A DNA stretch of 64,000 nucleotides from Leptasterias polaris (taxonomy: Eukaryota > Echinodermata > Asteroidea > Forcipulatida > Asteriidae): NCBI GenBank assembly GCA_037783415.1, contig JAZGTN010000162.1, forward strand, positions 2,542,001 to 2,606,000. The letters are read 5' to 3'. Position 1 is the stretch's first letter. Each line of letters starts with the position of its first letter. The notes beneath the pieces were generated by a model. It did not search any database. It was not told where the DNA came from and was given only the letters and a program-made list of their open reading frames with translations. The position numbers and the translations under genes are program-made. This document shows positions 32,632-44,246 of this stretch, piece by piece.

Positions 32632-33464
32632 TAGACTTGGTTCCAAGTCTGTGATCGTGGTTTTTAGTCGTCCTGATAGCCGATACATTATTGGCTGAAA
32701 CAGCGCCCTCTTGTGGATAAACCTCCGTCTTGAACCTACGATCACAGACTTGGGAACATTGTTCATCGGTTTGTACCCACCCTATGGCGAATTAGTCCAA
32801 AAGTGGACGGAACACTCTGATTTGTCAGAATCTCCGAGGCCTCCAATAAAATGCACATTCAAACTTAACCGTTTATTATACCACGGGATATATAGTACAG
32901 AAATACAACAGTGATGCACGTGTAACTAGTCTGTCTCTGCTCGGTGATTCAACTTACAGTTTGGAAACACAAAAAAACAGTGATTCTATTTTTTTTATTC
33001 AAAATACGTAAAAGACGTTGGAAAAATCTTTGGACGATTCCATTCAAATCAAAGGTATCACAATGTTTCGTCTAGTAAGGATCAGGTTGTTTGTTATGTT
33101 TATTTTTCAACATTTTGAGATTAAATTTTGTATTATTGTATGTATAAATTATATATAGCGTACTGTACGTACAAAGCACTATAAAATAAAAGCAATGGCT
33201 CGATTTTACAGAAAATGCTGAAGCGATTATATCCTATTTGGAATAGACGCCGCCAATGGGAGTTTTGTGGTCTCCTGATTGGTCATCTCTCTGGCATAGT
33301 GTTGTTATGTAAATGTCAGTAGTGAATAAATGAATATCCCGTATATACACAAGAGGGTCAAGTCTGAGATTGCGAGTTAGAGCGCGTGATAGCAAATCTG
33401 CGGGGAAATTCTGCGTGGCTGATGCAGAGAAATAACCGCATTCTCAGACTTGAAATCAAGTCTA
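32632..33464. mobile_element. Mutator-like MITE, copy 1 (833 bp), exact 9-bp TSD
   Basis: The termini TAGACTTGGTTCCAAGTCTG and, inverted, TAGACTTGATTTCAAGTCTG are flanked by the exact 9-bp duplication GCCTCTACA (32623-32631, 33465-33473). Nine-base duplications are characteristic of Mutator-like elements. Each tip is itself palindromic (AGACTTG..CAAGTCT). It has no transposase. It is homologous over most of its length to 34653-35356, with an extra 130 bp near the right end. Confidence 0.88.
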
Positions 33465-33473
33465 GCCTCTACA

Positions 33474-34643
33474 AAGTACAAGGACGTGACCCGCGCTAAT
33501 GTGCCTTTTAGTTACACAATACTTAATTATTCCACCTCGAAGGTTTCACAGTGGTATTGTCACTACTTTTGGTTCCAACTATGCTGTCTCTGATACCTTC
33601 ATTGGATCAAGTCAATTCAGCCCTGGTGTATGGTTCGCTGAATGCAAGGTGGTTGTGGCGACGACAAAACACCTTTATCCTTTTGAATTTAAAGCATGGT
33701 TTATTATGTCAAAGTCGACCCTAGTTTAGTGCTATACATGCATCAATACATACAGCACCTTCCCCTCCCTATGGAAATATGAGGACTTTGTTAAAGAGCA
33801 AACCAATCAAATTTATTTTTAATACTTGCTCAAAAAGTGAGGGAAAGGTGGTCCTACAGAAGTCCAGCACCACAGAACATCTAGAATGAAACATTTCATG
33901 GTGCCCTTCACGCCCGTATCGGTTAACACTGATTCTCAAGTGGGTTTGACCTACATGCCTGAATAAAGGCAAATATAGTTTACCCTTGATATGGATTTGT
34001 GTGACTTTTCATGACTAGTTCGGCAAATTGGTTATAGACGCCTTTGCACGTATAATTGTGTATTCGGGATTTCGATTATTTAGAAATTTTGTTGTAGGTT
34101 TGTAATGTAAAATTGCCCTCTACAAGGCCAAAGGGCAACTCAAAGTGAAAACTACTAAGAAGAAGAAATAAGAAATTTTTTCTCAGATTCCTGCTAGGCA
34201 AGGTTAGCTTTCAAGGTGAAAAATTAATAAGTTGGCAATAATGAATAATTCCAATTGATTATATATTGATCTACAATGCAGTAAACGGAGAGTTGCATTT
34301 GGGTTCATTTGTTTCATCAAGTTGTATCGTAATAGCTTGAGCTCAATTTATTTCAACATTGGCGGCTAATGATAATTATTTGCGTATACACGTTTGTTTC
34401 ACATTTAAGTTATTCATTATCAATTAGTCAATAAATTAACACTTCTATATTAGTATGGCTTTATCAGGCCACCGGGATCCTAATACACAAAACTTCAAAT
34501 TAAACAGGCCGATGAAACTTCTTCTTGTAGGAGAACACAATTGCTTTATTTATAACTAAACTTAGGTAACTTACATGATTGAACTAAGGACAGAGACTTC
34601 CACCTCCCAGAGCAGGCTAACAGCTACTGGAAATCGTAGGCCG
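33474..34643. other. No recognisable feature
   Basis: AT-rich, only short ORFs. I recognise nothing. Confidence 0.55.
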
Positions 34644-34652
34644 CACCTAGCA

Positions 34653-35356
34653 TAGACTTGGTTCCAATTCTGTGCTCGTGGTTTTTAGTCTACCTGATAG
34701 CCAATACATTATTGCCTGAAATAGCGCCCTCTTGTGGATAAACCTCCGTCTTGGGAACTTGGGAACATTGTTCATCGGTTTGTACACACCCTATGGCGAA
34801 TTAGTCCAAAAGTGGACGGAACACTCTGATTGGTCAGAATCTCCGAGGCCTCCAATAAAATGCACATTCAAACTTAACCGTTTATACCACGGGATATAGT
34901 ACAGAAATACAACATTGATGCACATGTAACTAATCTGCCTCTGCTCAGTGATTCAACTTGCAGTTTGGAAACAAAAAACCCAAAGTGATTCTAGTTTTTA
35001 AATTCAAAATAAATAAAAAACGTTGGCAAAATCATTAGACGATTCCATTCAAATAAAGGGAATACAGTTTTTCGTCTAGTAAGGATCAGGTTATTTGTCA
35101 TGTTTATTTTTCAATATTTTAAGAATACATCTAGATTATTTTATGTATAAATTATAAATAGCATACGTACAAAGCACTATAAAAATTAAAACAATTGACT
35201 CGATCGATTTTACAGAAAATGCTGAAGTGATTATAACCTATTGGGAATAGACACAACCAACAGGAGTTTTGTGGCGTCCTGATTGGTCATCTCTGGCATA
35301 GTGTTGTTATGTAAATGTCAGAAATAACCGTGATCTCAGACTTGAAATCAAGTCTA
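34653..35356. mobile_element. Mutator-like MITE, copy 2 (704 bp)
   Basis: Same family and same orientation as 32632-33464. The flanks CACCTAGCA (34644-34652) and CACCCAGCA (35357-35365) are a 9-bp duplication with one later mismatch, so this copy is probably older than copy 1. Confidence 0.85.
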
Positions 35357-35365
35357 CACCCAGCA

Positions 35366-37039
35366 TGGCATCAGTATATCCCCGTCCGTTATAATATTAC
35401 TACGCCACTAACCAAAAGTAGTCCCATAACATATGCCTCCCTCTTCATAGAATCTGCTCCGTCGATTCCAAAATTCGTATGAATTCCTTTGTATAAGCAT
35501 GGAGGAAGGAATTTCCCCATGGTCTAAGCAACAAACTACTGGAACGGAGGAAATTGCCTCCAGAAAGACGTCCCGCAAAAACGTAGTTTGTTGTCTTTCC
35601 AGTGTCATAAACTTCTACTAAACGTATTTGTTTTTGTGCCAAAAGGGAGAATAGTTATTCATCTTCAAGACAATTTTATCATTGTATTAAATTTGTGTTT
35701 AAAAGTCCCGTACCATGGGGTGTAAAAATGATCAGTTTTGTCAATTTTACCGTGTAGCTGGCATTTTTTGCTCATTGCAGACTGTGCAATGCGGTCCCTA
35801 AACGGTCGTAACTCGGTAACCCCGGCCGATTGTTTTCGTTCGAGCTTTAAAAAAGAGGTTGATCCCTCTCAAAAATGTGATGTTAAACTTCAGTTGATTG
35901 GCTATATTTTACTGTCTTACTAGGCACTGTTTAACCATGGTTTAACCAAGCAGCGAATCAGAATGGTTGTTTGAGATCTCAAATTGAAATGCGCATCCAC
36001 AGCATTCAGCGTGCTATGACAAAGATGGCTCTGTCTCTCCTTTTAAATGTGATTGAAGCTTGTATATGTACTATTGGAAAGTCCAATTCTTGTAGATGTA
36101 TGTGATAGCATTTTTGTTCTGATACCACAACACTTGAAATAGTATGGCTGCGTAGAAAATGTCTTGAAAATGAAAAACCTGCTGTGTGTTTATTGGGGCG
36201 TGCCATTTTTAACAAAAAGGGGGTACAGTAGTGTAGTACTAGTGGGATTCTTGGACTACTATTCACTTTTCCGCATGATTATGCAATGGTGCAACCAAAA
36301 GGCTGACCAATGAACCATGGTTGACTTCCCCTCCATAAACAGTAATCTATCCATCTGTTTTCATACCAAGTCGACACCTTGACAATTTGGTGAATACTCC
36401 TTGAATAGACTATGTAAATTGACCTCGAGAGCGTACGAGCTTTTGCGAGAATCTGGACAGCGTGTTTTAATGTGGCATTTGTTTTTGAACAAACTTGTGT
36501 TACGATGTTTTATAAATTTCAACCATTGAATATGGTTTGAATAAAACAAAGCTAATTTTAGAAATAGTCAATTGTAAACAATTCCTAAAATCGTTGAAAA
36601 TTTGATTTTGACCTCAATTTCCGCTTCAGGTTTGACCATAGAGAGCATGCAATAAAAATGCGACCGTCCCGACGCGTCGTAATCGTGGACGTACACGCAT
36701 GCAAATTAGATCAATCTGCTACTAGTACGGTACCCAAACCGCGCGAAACTAGGACGTCGTTGTGCCGGCGACGCCATACAGTATCACGTATCTGGTAAAC
36801 GAAATGATAATTTAAAAAATGTATAAACAAATCAATTTTCAACTTTATTTTAATCCTCTTGTATAAACAAATCAATTTTTAAGTTTATTTTAATCTTCTT
36901 GTTGTTCTTCTCTTTTAATTGTAAAATCTTTTTTTTCTGACTGTATGTCTTTCCTTTTTCTATTTTTTAAGACACAGGACTATAATGTAATACAGCCGTT
37001 GTGCTGATATTTGTATCCTGTATAAAGATTTTAAAATAA
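35366..37039. other. No recognisable gene or repeat
   Basis: Several short ORFs, the largest 86 codons on the minus strand (36006-36266), have no recognisable similarity. A direct repeat of 30-40 bp (TTGTATAAACAAATCAATTTT) occurs at about 36820 and 36858. Confidence 0.5.
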
Positions 37040-39180
37040 ACTAGAGATTTAGAGTTAGTAAAACAAACTCTAGGTGTTCGGGTTCTTGCTGGGCTCAGTG
37101 CTGTTTTAATGCGTTAGCTATATCATTGAATCGCTGAAAACATTGTTGATAGCTTTTGAAATTTCAAAGAAAGTAAAGTGTAAATCTTTTTTGATTGAAC
37201 GTTAGTTTACACAGGAAATTAATGCACCTCACAATATGAGTTTTAAAAATAATAATCTTTTGTTAAAGCCAAATTTGAAAACTGATGACGTCATTATGAC
37301 GTTAGATAAGTTCTTATCGAGACATTGGTATTTAATTATGTGCTTTAAATTGTAAGTGAAAAACGAAGGTGAACTTACAAAACGTATTGTCAGCAAAAGA
37401 GTACATTATTTAATTTATTTGAAAGGGCAGAGGGTCAATATTGTCCTTTCATACAGAGCAACATTAATTTTTCGAATTTCCTTTCGTTTTGGTTGCATAT
37501 CTTAAAACGAGCCATTGAATTACTCACACGTACAACTATCATGTATGCCACTCACTGAAGTTTATTTATTTTTCAATGGATATTGATTCTTTATTGATTA
37601 ATAAATCCGACTATGCAAATCATGTTGACATTATTAAGTTACAATTCTTATAAGTTTTAACAGGTTTTCAAATACTGTGATTTGGCTTCTCATTATGTAT
37701 CGGTGCATGATACTTTGATTGTTAATACATATGCACTGATGATGATGTCGTTAAAATAAGTCGAGCATAGTATGAGCTCTTGGTTGCATTTTAAAAAATA
37801 GCTCGCTTGATTTTTAGACATTAGTCTTCATACAGAACGGTTTGTTAAATTTATAATATTGAAATAAAAAACGCATGTTTTTAATAATTATGCAAGATAA
37901 AGGCAAGTCATGAAGACGGCAAGTTTAAGCCTCTCGTGAATTTTAACTAATAAAATATTTTTAACGAGTTAATAACTATTTCTACCTGTATGGTGCATCA
38001 TACACTCATCAAGGAATTAGGGAATGGAACACAGCAACGAGTTTGAAATCTTTCACTGGAGAACATTCGGGTACTGGATGTGTTGTATATTCTGAAGAAG
38101 AAAAAAACCAATAAACAAAGTATGACTCAAAGCAAATTAAGTCAAGCTGAAACTGCTCAAATAAATAAAATTCAAGACTTACAACATTTCATGATTTTAT
38201 AATAATAATAATCATTTATTGAATTTATATTGCTCTCTCTCCAGGACCAACCTGTTCGAGGGCTCATAACAATACAACATATCAGAGTAAGGAAATTACG
38301 TAAGAAAAAATTAGTGGAAGGTGCACATCCTGTTTTTGATGTGAACAACTTATAAACAAAACCTTATTAGGGGAAACTTTATCGAAGGGTTTTCAAATAA
38401 GTATGTCGCAATACAAAGTTGACGGAAAACATTCATCAGTCTGACCATTTTCTGACTATAGTGACACAGCCAACAATCATACCAATCCTCTGTAGTATAT
38501 TTACATAGGCGCTCCATAAGTACAACGTATATTGTTTATATCAGGCGTGCCATACAACAAGTACAATATACAGGTCGAAGGTCATGTGGAAAGTTCGGCT
38601 AATAAATGAACCATGTGTTGGTGTTGTAGTTGTTCTACATTCTGATAATGGCGTCTCCGTGTGTGGTTATTTGACAACCGTAAATACATAACATCCTCCA
38701 TTGCCCAACTATCTCTTCGACGTTCATACTAAACGTTCCTTAGTTTTAAAAACATTTCACCAACGTCACCACTTGATGATACAGGATAAACTTTATAACG
38801 TAATTGTGCATCAAATAAAAGAATCATTTTGAAAAGCAATGATGTTCACACGAAAACTTACCGAAGTTAGTCCCGTGTAGCAACGATAAACACATGCCGT
38901 GAGGAGGGTCTGAAACACCCATTACGATCCGATGACACATCCTTCCTTCTCGGTGTATGATCAAAACATAACCATTGTTCGTCTTTTTCTGCTTGCATTT
39001 TCCCACATAATTAAATATCATACGAATCACTGAAGCAGGTGGTCATCTAAGTGAAACTTCGTCTTCAATTCCATATTGATAATAAAGCCATGAGAAGGGC
39101 AAGTAGGGGAACAATTAGACGTCTAATCTTAGCGGAAATCATGTTAATGCTAGTACGTAGTACTAAGTACGCCATTGATA
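37040..39180. repeat. Dispersed repeat, N family, copy A
   Basis: It begins at AACTCTAGGTGTTCGGG, preceded by a small hairpin, and is collinear with 59086-60830. Shared landmarks include GCTGTTTTAATGCGT, AGCTTTTGAAATTTCA, GTGACACAGCCAACAATCAT and GAAGCAGGTGGTCATCT, ending near AGCCATGAGAAGGGC. The copies have diverged by many small indels. It has no long ORF. A short minus-strand exon-like frame is listed separately. Confidence 0.75.
38867..38998 (-). pseudogene. Exon-like frame in N-family copy A
   Basis: It starts ATG at 38998 and encodes 43 residues beginning MQAEKDEQWLCFDHTPRRKD, then a stop, followed 6 bases later by a splice-donor-like GTAAGT (38861-38856). The intact counterpart in copy B (60472-60618) lacks the stop. 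I do not recognise the peptide. Confidence 0.35.
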
Positions 39181-40139
39181 AGATTAGTGCACTGCGTTGT
39201 AAGTAAAACATGAATGGAAACTCTCGTTACGCCCACATGGCACTGATAGTAAACAACTACCGTTGTGCCACGTTGGTCTGTAACAAGTGCCTTGACTGGC
39301 TAGCTACCCACCGTTGCCAGTCGCGAGGGGGTATGTCATTCTGCGTTAGGCAATGGATCAAGATTAAAGGCCAATTTCTCTAATAGATCTATGAAAAACT
39401 TGATTTGTTCCAGTGTATAAAACAATAAGTATTCAGTACCCTTTGTTTTCAAGAAAAAACAACGAATTTATCGTTCTTAGTTTGCGAGTTCTGCATGGTT
39501 GTTAAACCAAAGACTCAAAATTTGATTAAATTATTTACATTTAATTACCCAATAATTCATTGGGTGACGTCATTATGTTGTCGAAATTTCTGTTTTATCT
39601 AATCATCAGGTGTAATATTGTTGCCAAGTTTCATGACCGTGCGAGTTTGGGAAAGATGTCAAAGTCCAGTGTGGACAACGATGCGTGTATTTTTGAGGTG
39701 GGCGAACAAACTCAAAAATAGAGATTTAGTGTTTGTGAGAACAAACACTAGGTGTTCGGGTATCGATGGGGCACTGTTATGTTACTAAAATGCGTAAGCA
39801 GATTTATATTGAAAGTTTTTTTATTTTCAAAAAAAAGTCGTTTGCAAACCTATTACTTTTATACTTTTAGTGTACACGGGGGAAAGTGATATCGTTGCTG
39901 TATGAGTCTCCATAAAGTAGTTTAGATACACATGTATAACAATTTTCATGTAAATAGTCACACACTTAACATGCTTAACTGATAAATTAAAAGACTATCA
40001 CTAACAATTAAAAAATAAATGTTATTGTAGGGAGCCCAAGTGCGCCCTCAGTGTTTATTTTGTAAAAAGTTTACTTTGGAGTCGCGACCTGTCGACCCAG
40101 TCTCTTTTCCAATTTAGCTTTTTAGCAAGAGAGAGCACA
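39181..40139. other. No gene; N-family 5' fragment at 39728-39960
   Basis: GTGTTTGTGAGAACAAACAC (hairpin) followed by TAGGTGTTCGGGTATCG at 39729-39765 is the 5' boundary motif of the N family. Only about 200 bases of the body follow. The rest is unrecognised. Confidence 0.5.
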
Positions 40140-41163
40140 TATACTTTTGGTCCGTATTTCTCTGTATTTTGTGGGGAGCATGGCTCTGGCCATGCTCCAA
40201 GTAACATTAATGTTATCTCCGCCGATAAGTTTTATTGTATTCCGTCACGTTTGTTATTTCAAATATCCCGTATTAGCATATTCAATTTATTTGTATAGTT
40301 TAATTTGCATATCATGCCACGGAGCTTGGTTCTTTTATCCCTCTTGGTATTATTATTCATTAGTTTATTGTGTTTGGGTCGTAAGTCTTGCGTTCAGCCA
40401 ATCAAATCTAGGCATGCGTTTTCTGTGTAATCTTTGGTTTAGTATTTAAGTTAGGGCGTCGCCTTTTGAGGTCAGTCTTCATCACACCTCCGACGCCTTT
40501 GGAGACTCACCGGTATACCGCTGTACCCCCCGTATACTCCAGAAACCACACACACCACACCAGGAACACCACTATGTGTATTTAATGGACGCCATTCCCG
40601 CACATGATTTGTAAGTGTATGTTATTTGTTAATGTTTATTTATGACGGTTATTGGGTATTTGCTTTAATGTATCATGCTGTGTATTTGAGGCTCATGATA
40701 AAGCATATCCTGTACAATTGGATTAATTGTGGATTCATGTAGATTTGGTGGACTTATGCATTAATTGTTAATATATTCCCTTTGGTGTTAAAAAGTGCCT
40801 TGTAATTAATTATTTTCTTATCTCTAACTTAAACTAATGTATCTTTATTTATTTCAGTTTCACCTATTCCATTTCAATGAATTGAGTTATATTAAAAATC
40901 AACCAAGGGATGGCATCTCCACGTCTCATATTGTCATTCTTTTGAGAGAGTACGCAGAAGTGACAGTGAAAAAATCATAGCTCTGTATTTCTTCACACCC
41001 GATGATTTCATCTTCATCCAAGGCTTGGTTGGTCACCGCTACCCTGTGTACCCGATGTTAGTCATCACGCTCGCAGTCGCCATCAACCTGTTCATTACCG
41101 TTGAGAAAGACATCTTGGCGTATACATCAAGTTAACCATTTGCCAAGTGCCAAAGGAATCGAG
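40140..41163 (+). mobile_element. Probable 5' LTR and leader of a BEL/Pao element
   Basis: This stretch lies directly before a BEL/Pao-type gag. It holds a CCAAT box (40398-40402), a TATTTAAG box (40442-40449) and a start-like TCAGTCTTC about 30 bases later, the order of a retroelement promoter. GTAAGT near 40611 and a pyrimidine-rich CAG at 40858 could be a leader intron. I cannot fix the LTR borders because no second LTR exists in the window. Confidence 0.35.
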
Positions 41164-41378
41164 ATGTCTGCAGCAGCGCAGTTGAAAACAGCCAGGACTT
41201 CTGCCAAACGAGCGGTCACCAAACAAGCCAATCAGATAAGACAATGTATTGTAGAAGATAATTTATCTCTTGTCGATGATCATGTAGTTAAACTTAAACA
41301 CCTTTTCGCTACATTTACGTCTATTCACGATGATTATCATGCATCGCTTACCGACGATGATGATATTGAAAATAGTAT
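41164..41378 (+). pseudogene. BEL/Pao Gag, N-terminal part
   Basis: An ATG at 41164 opens a frame reading MSAAAQLKTARTSAKRAVTK, then a helix with VVKLKHLFATFTSIHDDYHA, then LTDDDDIENS. This helical N terminus is characteristic of BEL/Pao Gag proteins. The frame is cut by the insertion at 41379 and resumes in the same frame at 41989. Confidence 0.7.
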
Positions 41379-41988
41379 AGAAATATTGACTGCTATGAGG
41401 GGCACAGTTAAAATTATAGGCCCGAGGTGATGTCAAAACCATGACTATGCCCGAAGCGAAGCTGAGGGCATAGTCATGGTTTTGACATCACCGAGGGCCT
41501 ATCATTTTAACTGTGCCCCGAATATTAAGCAGTCAATATTTCTTTTATATACCGAATAATAGATCATCCACCGCTTGCAAATCCATGTCAATAAGCTTCA
41601 GGTAATCTTCGAAGATTTTCACCGCGTCCATGATCTCTCTCAGTCCTTCGTCGTCAACGAGATGAAATCTTGCTTGATTATTACTAGTATTTTCAGCCAT
41701 TTTATGCGATATCTAGCTCAGTTTGTCATGTACACAAACAACCCTGACTACGGTGAAACTGTTCGCGCTGTGAAACGAACGTACATACGTATACAACGCG
41801 TACACAGTACTGCAGTACATGCAGTAGTACACAAGCGACCTATGAATACAGTGTGTTGCGACTGGCGGGCACAGTCGATTGCTATGCCCCGGGCATAGTT
41901 AAATATGACGTCATCTTGATAGAAAAAGGGGCCCCAGCTATTTCAATGACTCCGCTTTTAACCAATCAGATTAGAGGATTCTATATAT
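41379..41988. mobile_element. About 610-bp insertion in the BEL gag, hairpin-ended (Crypton-like?)
   Basis: The left end is a 165-bp imperfect hairpin (41379-41543): AGAAATATTGACTGCT pairs with AGCAGTCAATATTTCT, and GGTGATGTCAAAACCATGAC pairs with its inverse. Right of it a minus-strand ORF is preserved. The borders are inferred from where Gag similarity stops and resumes, to within a few bases. I see no target duplication. Confidence 0.6.
41545..41700 (-). pseudogene. 51-residue frame inside the gag insertion, Crypton/DUF3504-like N terminus
   Basis: It encodes MAENTSNNQARFHLVDDEGL and continues REIMDAVKIFEDYL, ending at TAA. A short acidic helix followed by K-x-F-x-x-YL recalls the N-terminal SAM-like region of tyrosine recombinases in Crypton-derived proteins, with the intervening residues deleted. 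The similarity is from memory and partial. No recombinase core is present, so the element is non-autonomous. Confidence 0.35.
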
Positions 41989-43131
41989 GAGGTATATAAT
42001 GATGCTTATTTTTATAAAGAACAAGACTCGTATATATTTATTCTTAAATCAACTAAAGGCCTTTCAAAAGGTACTAAAGTTGGTGATGATTATGAAGATT
42101 CCAGTTCTGCAAAAATGAGCCCTCTAGGGGATCTTTCTAGAGAACAATTTTTAGGTTTGCTTAACTTACCCAAGGTTGAGTTGCAGGTATTTGAAGGCAA
42201 CCCATTACATTACCATCAATTCTGTAAGGCATTTGATCTTAATGTTGACAGAACATGTGAAGATAGTGACCTTAAATTAGCTAGGCTCATGCAATATACA
42301 ACGGGTCAAGCTAAGGAAGCCATACGAGGGTGTCAATTAATTGGGGGGAACAGCGGATATAATCAGGCTCTCTCGATATTGGAATCGAGATTCGGCAATA
42401 AATATTTAGTCACTGAACGCCTTATAAAAGAACTGAAATCTGGTAAACAACTACGACTTCCCCAAGAAATACAACAATTTGCAGATGAAATGAAAACTAC
42501 CTTACTTACACTTACCGAATTTGGTACTATGGATGAAGTCAGATCACAATCATTTATCTTAGAAATAGTGTGTAGATTGCCTAATTATATAAGGACTAGG
42601 TGGAAAAAGATTGCGTTGAAATCCAAAGAGACCAATGACTCTTATCCTGGATTTGAAGATCTTGTTAAGTTTGTATGTAGAGTTGCGAGTGAGGTTAATG
42701 ATCCTGTGTATGGTAACATGCATTTCAAATGTTTTGATAGGCCCAAGAGTACCAGTCAGGGTGTTTCACTCAATTCATCAGTATCCTATCCGACCCATTC
42801 AGGGTCTTGTTCCAAATCGGGGTTTTCAAAGAGTGTCAAGTCATATGCCAAACCTGAGCCACCATGTGTTTTGTGCAGTCACACTGCCCCATCTAATTCG
42901 AAGGTGTCTCATGCAAGTTTTCACGCTGATAAGGAAACTTATATGCCAATAGAACAAGTAACGGTTAATCGTTCATGTAAAGTATATGCATTGTTGGATA
43001 GTGGTTCAAGCAGTTCATTTTGTTCCCAAAACTTAGTCAAAAGGTTGGGATTACAAGGTAAACTATCAGATTTTCGCCTTTGTACATTGAATAAGTCAGA
43101 AGTACACCAATCCAGAATTGTTGAGGGATAA
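41989..43131 (+). pseudogene. BEL/Pao Gag core and start of protease, rest deleted
   Basis: The frame reads EVYNDAYFYKEQDSYIFILK, then the Gag core (VELQVFEGNPLHYHQFCKAF; LARLMQYTTGQAKEAIRGC; ALSILESRFG), the DUF1759 type of BEL/Pao. Near 42870 it passes a remnant CVLC and jumps directly to an aspartic-protease segment VYALLDSGSSSSFCSQNLVK (DUF1758 type), so the zinc-knuckle region is shortened. It ends at TAA 43129-43131. RT, RNase H and integrase are absent. The gypsy element has inserted 111 bases downstream. Confidence 0.85.
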
Positions 43132-43242
43132 TGTCCTAGAACTCTCTGTGAGTATCACTTTTAGCTTAAATTATCTTTTGACCCGGCCCTATAGAAATAT
43201 AGTCATTTATGGAGCGATTTCATTCTGTATAGGCTATAATAT

Positions 43243-43696
43243 TGTAACGGGCAAGGACGCTGGTGGCGGGCTTGCGGGACACAGAGTTCATCCAGAGTTC
43301 GATGAGTCACCGGCTTCCGGACTTGCCTGGGGATCCAGGCATCGCGCGTCCTTCCGGTCGGCGCACGATGCCTGCGTTCCCGATCTCCCACACTCTCCCT
43401 CGCGGGTCAGTGTTCTGTGAGGATTCCTAAACGTAGGTTCAGTAAAATACACCAGCGACCTGAAAGATTGTGACTGTTAATTCCCGTACCGAACTATGTA
43501 AGTTGAATCCTTTTACAATATAAGAAGAGAACAAGGAGTTACAAAAGAGTGAATTGAACCATAATACTGTGTCCGGGTCTATTTGTTTGATTGTTGGTTG
43601 TCCTGTTCCGTCCTTGCCATAGGTGGATAATTGTAGTCTTAATTCTTGCCAACATCCAGAAGAAAGTCCTTAGACCGCGAAACAAAGCGCGTTACA
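43243..43696 (+). repeat. 5' LTR of the gypsy element
   Basis: 454 bp, TGTAACGGGCAAGGACGC to GCGCGTTACA. A TATA-like AATATAAG lies at 43517-43524. Confidence 0.97.
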
Positions 43697-43697
43697 T

Positions 43698-43716
43698 TGG
43701 TGGCATGCGCTGGGAT
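43698..43716 (+). other. Candidate primer-binding site
   Basis: TGGTGGCATGCGCTGGGAT begins one base after the LTR, the usual position. It begins TGG as expected for pairing to a tRNA CCA end. I cannot settle which tRNA. Confidence 0.55.
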
Positions 43717-43753
43717 TTGTATGGCTTGGGTTAAGATAATTACTTAGTTTGGT

Positions 43754-44052
43754 AGGAGTTATACGGCGAGTACGTGCCGACAGTACACGGCAGTGGTTTG
43801 TACCGAGCCGTGTGAGGAGTTATACGGCGAGTACGTGCCGACAGTACACGGCAGTGGTTTGCACCGAGCCGTGTGAGGAGTTCTACGGTGGTACGTGCCG
43901 ACAGTACACGGCAGTGGTTTGTACCGAGCCGTGTGAGGAGTTCTACGGTGGTACGTGCCGACAGTACACGGCAGTGGTTAGTACCGAGCCGTGTGAGGAG
44001 TTCTATGGTGGTACGTGACGACAGTGCATGGCAGTGGTTTGTACCGAGCCGT
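43754..44052 (+). repeat. Five 60-61-bp tandem repeats in the gypsy leader
   Basis: Copies start with AGGAGTT at 43754, 43815, 43876, 43936 and 43996. Each contains TACGTGCCGACAGTACACGG and CAGTGGTTTGNACCGAGCCG. The first two are 61 bp and the rest 60 bp. They lie between the primer-binding site and gag, the place of packaging signals in other retroelements. From 44090 to 44215 a second set of repeats (CTGCTCCGGAAGAG) follows. Confidence 0.93.
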
Positions 44053-44246
44053 CCGCCGGATCACCGAGGATAACTCCGGAATAAATCCGGATCGCACAGA
44101 GCTGCTCCGGAAGAGCTGCTCCGGAAGAGCGGCTCCGGAAGGGCTTTGGATCACATAGGGACCCACAAGAAATTGCTCCGGACCGCTAGGACTGCTCCGG
44201 AGGAGCTCCGGCAGTAATTCTCTTATATTTGCATTATCAATAGAAT

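Noticed and set aside
43118..43420. ORF running from the BEL remnant into the gypsy LTR
   Set aside because: Chance fusion created by the insertion; the LTR part is the same as at 51158-51400.
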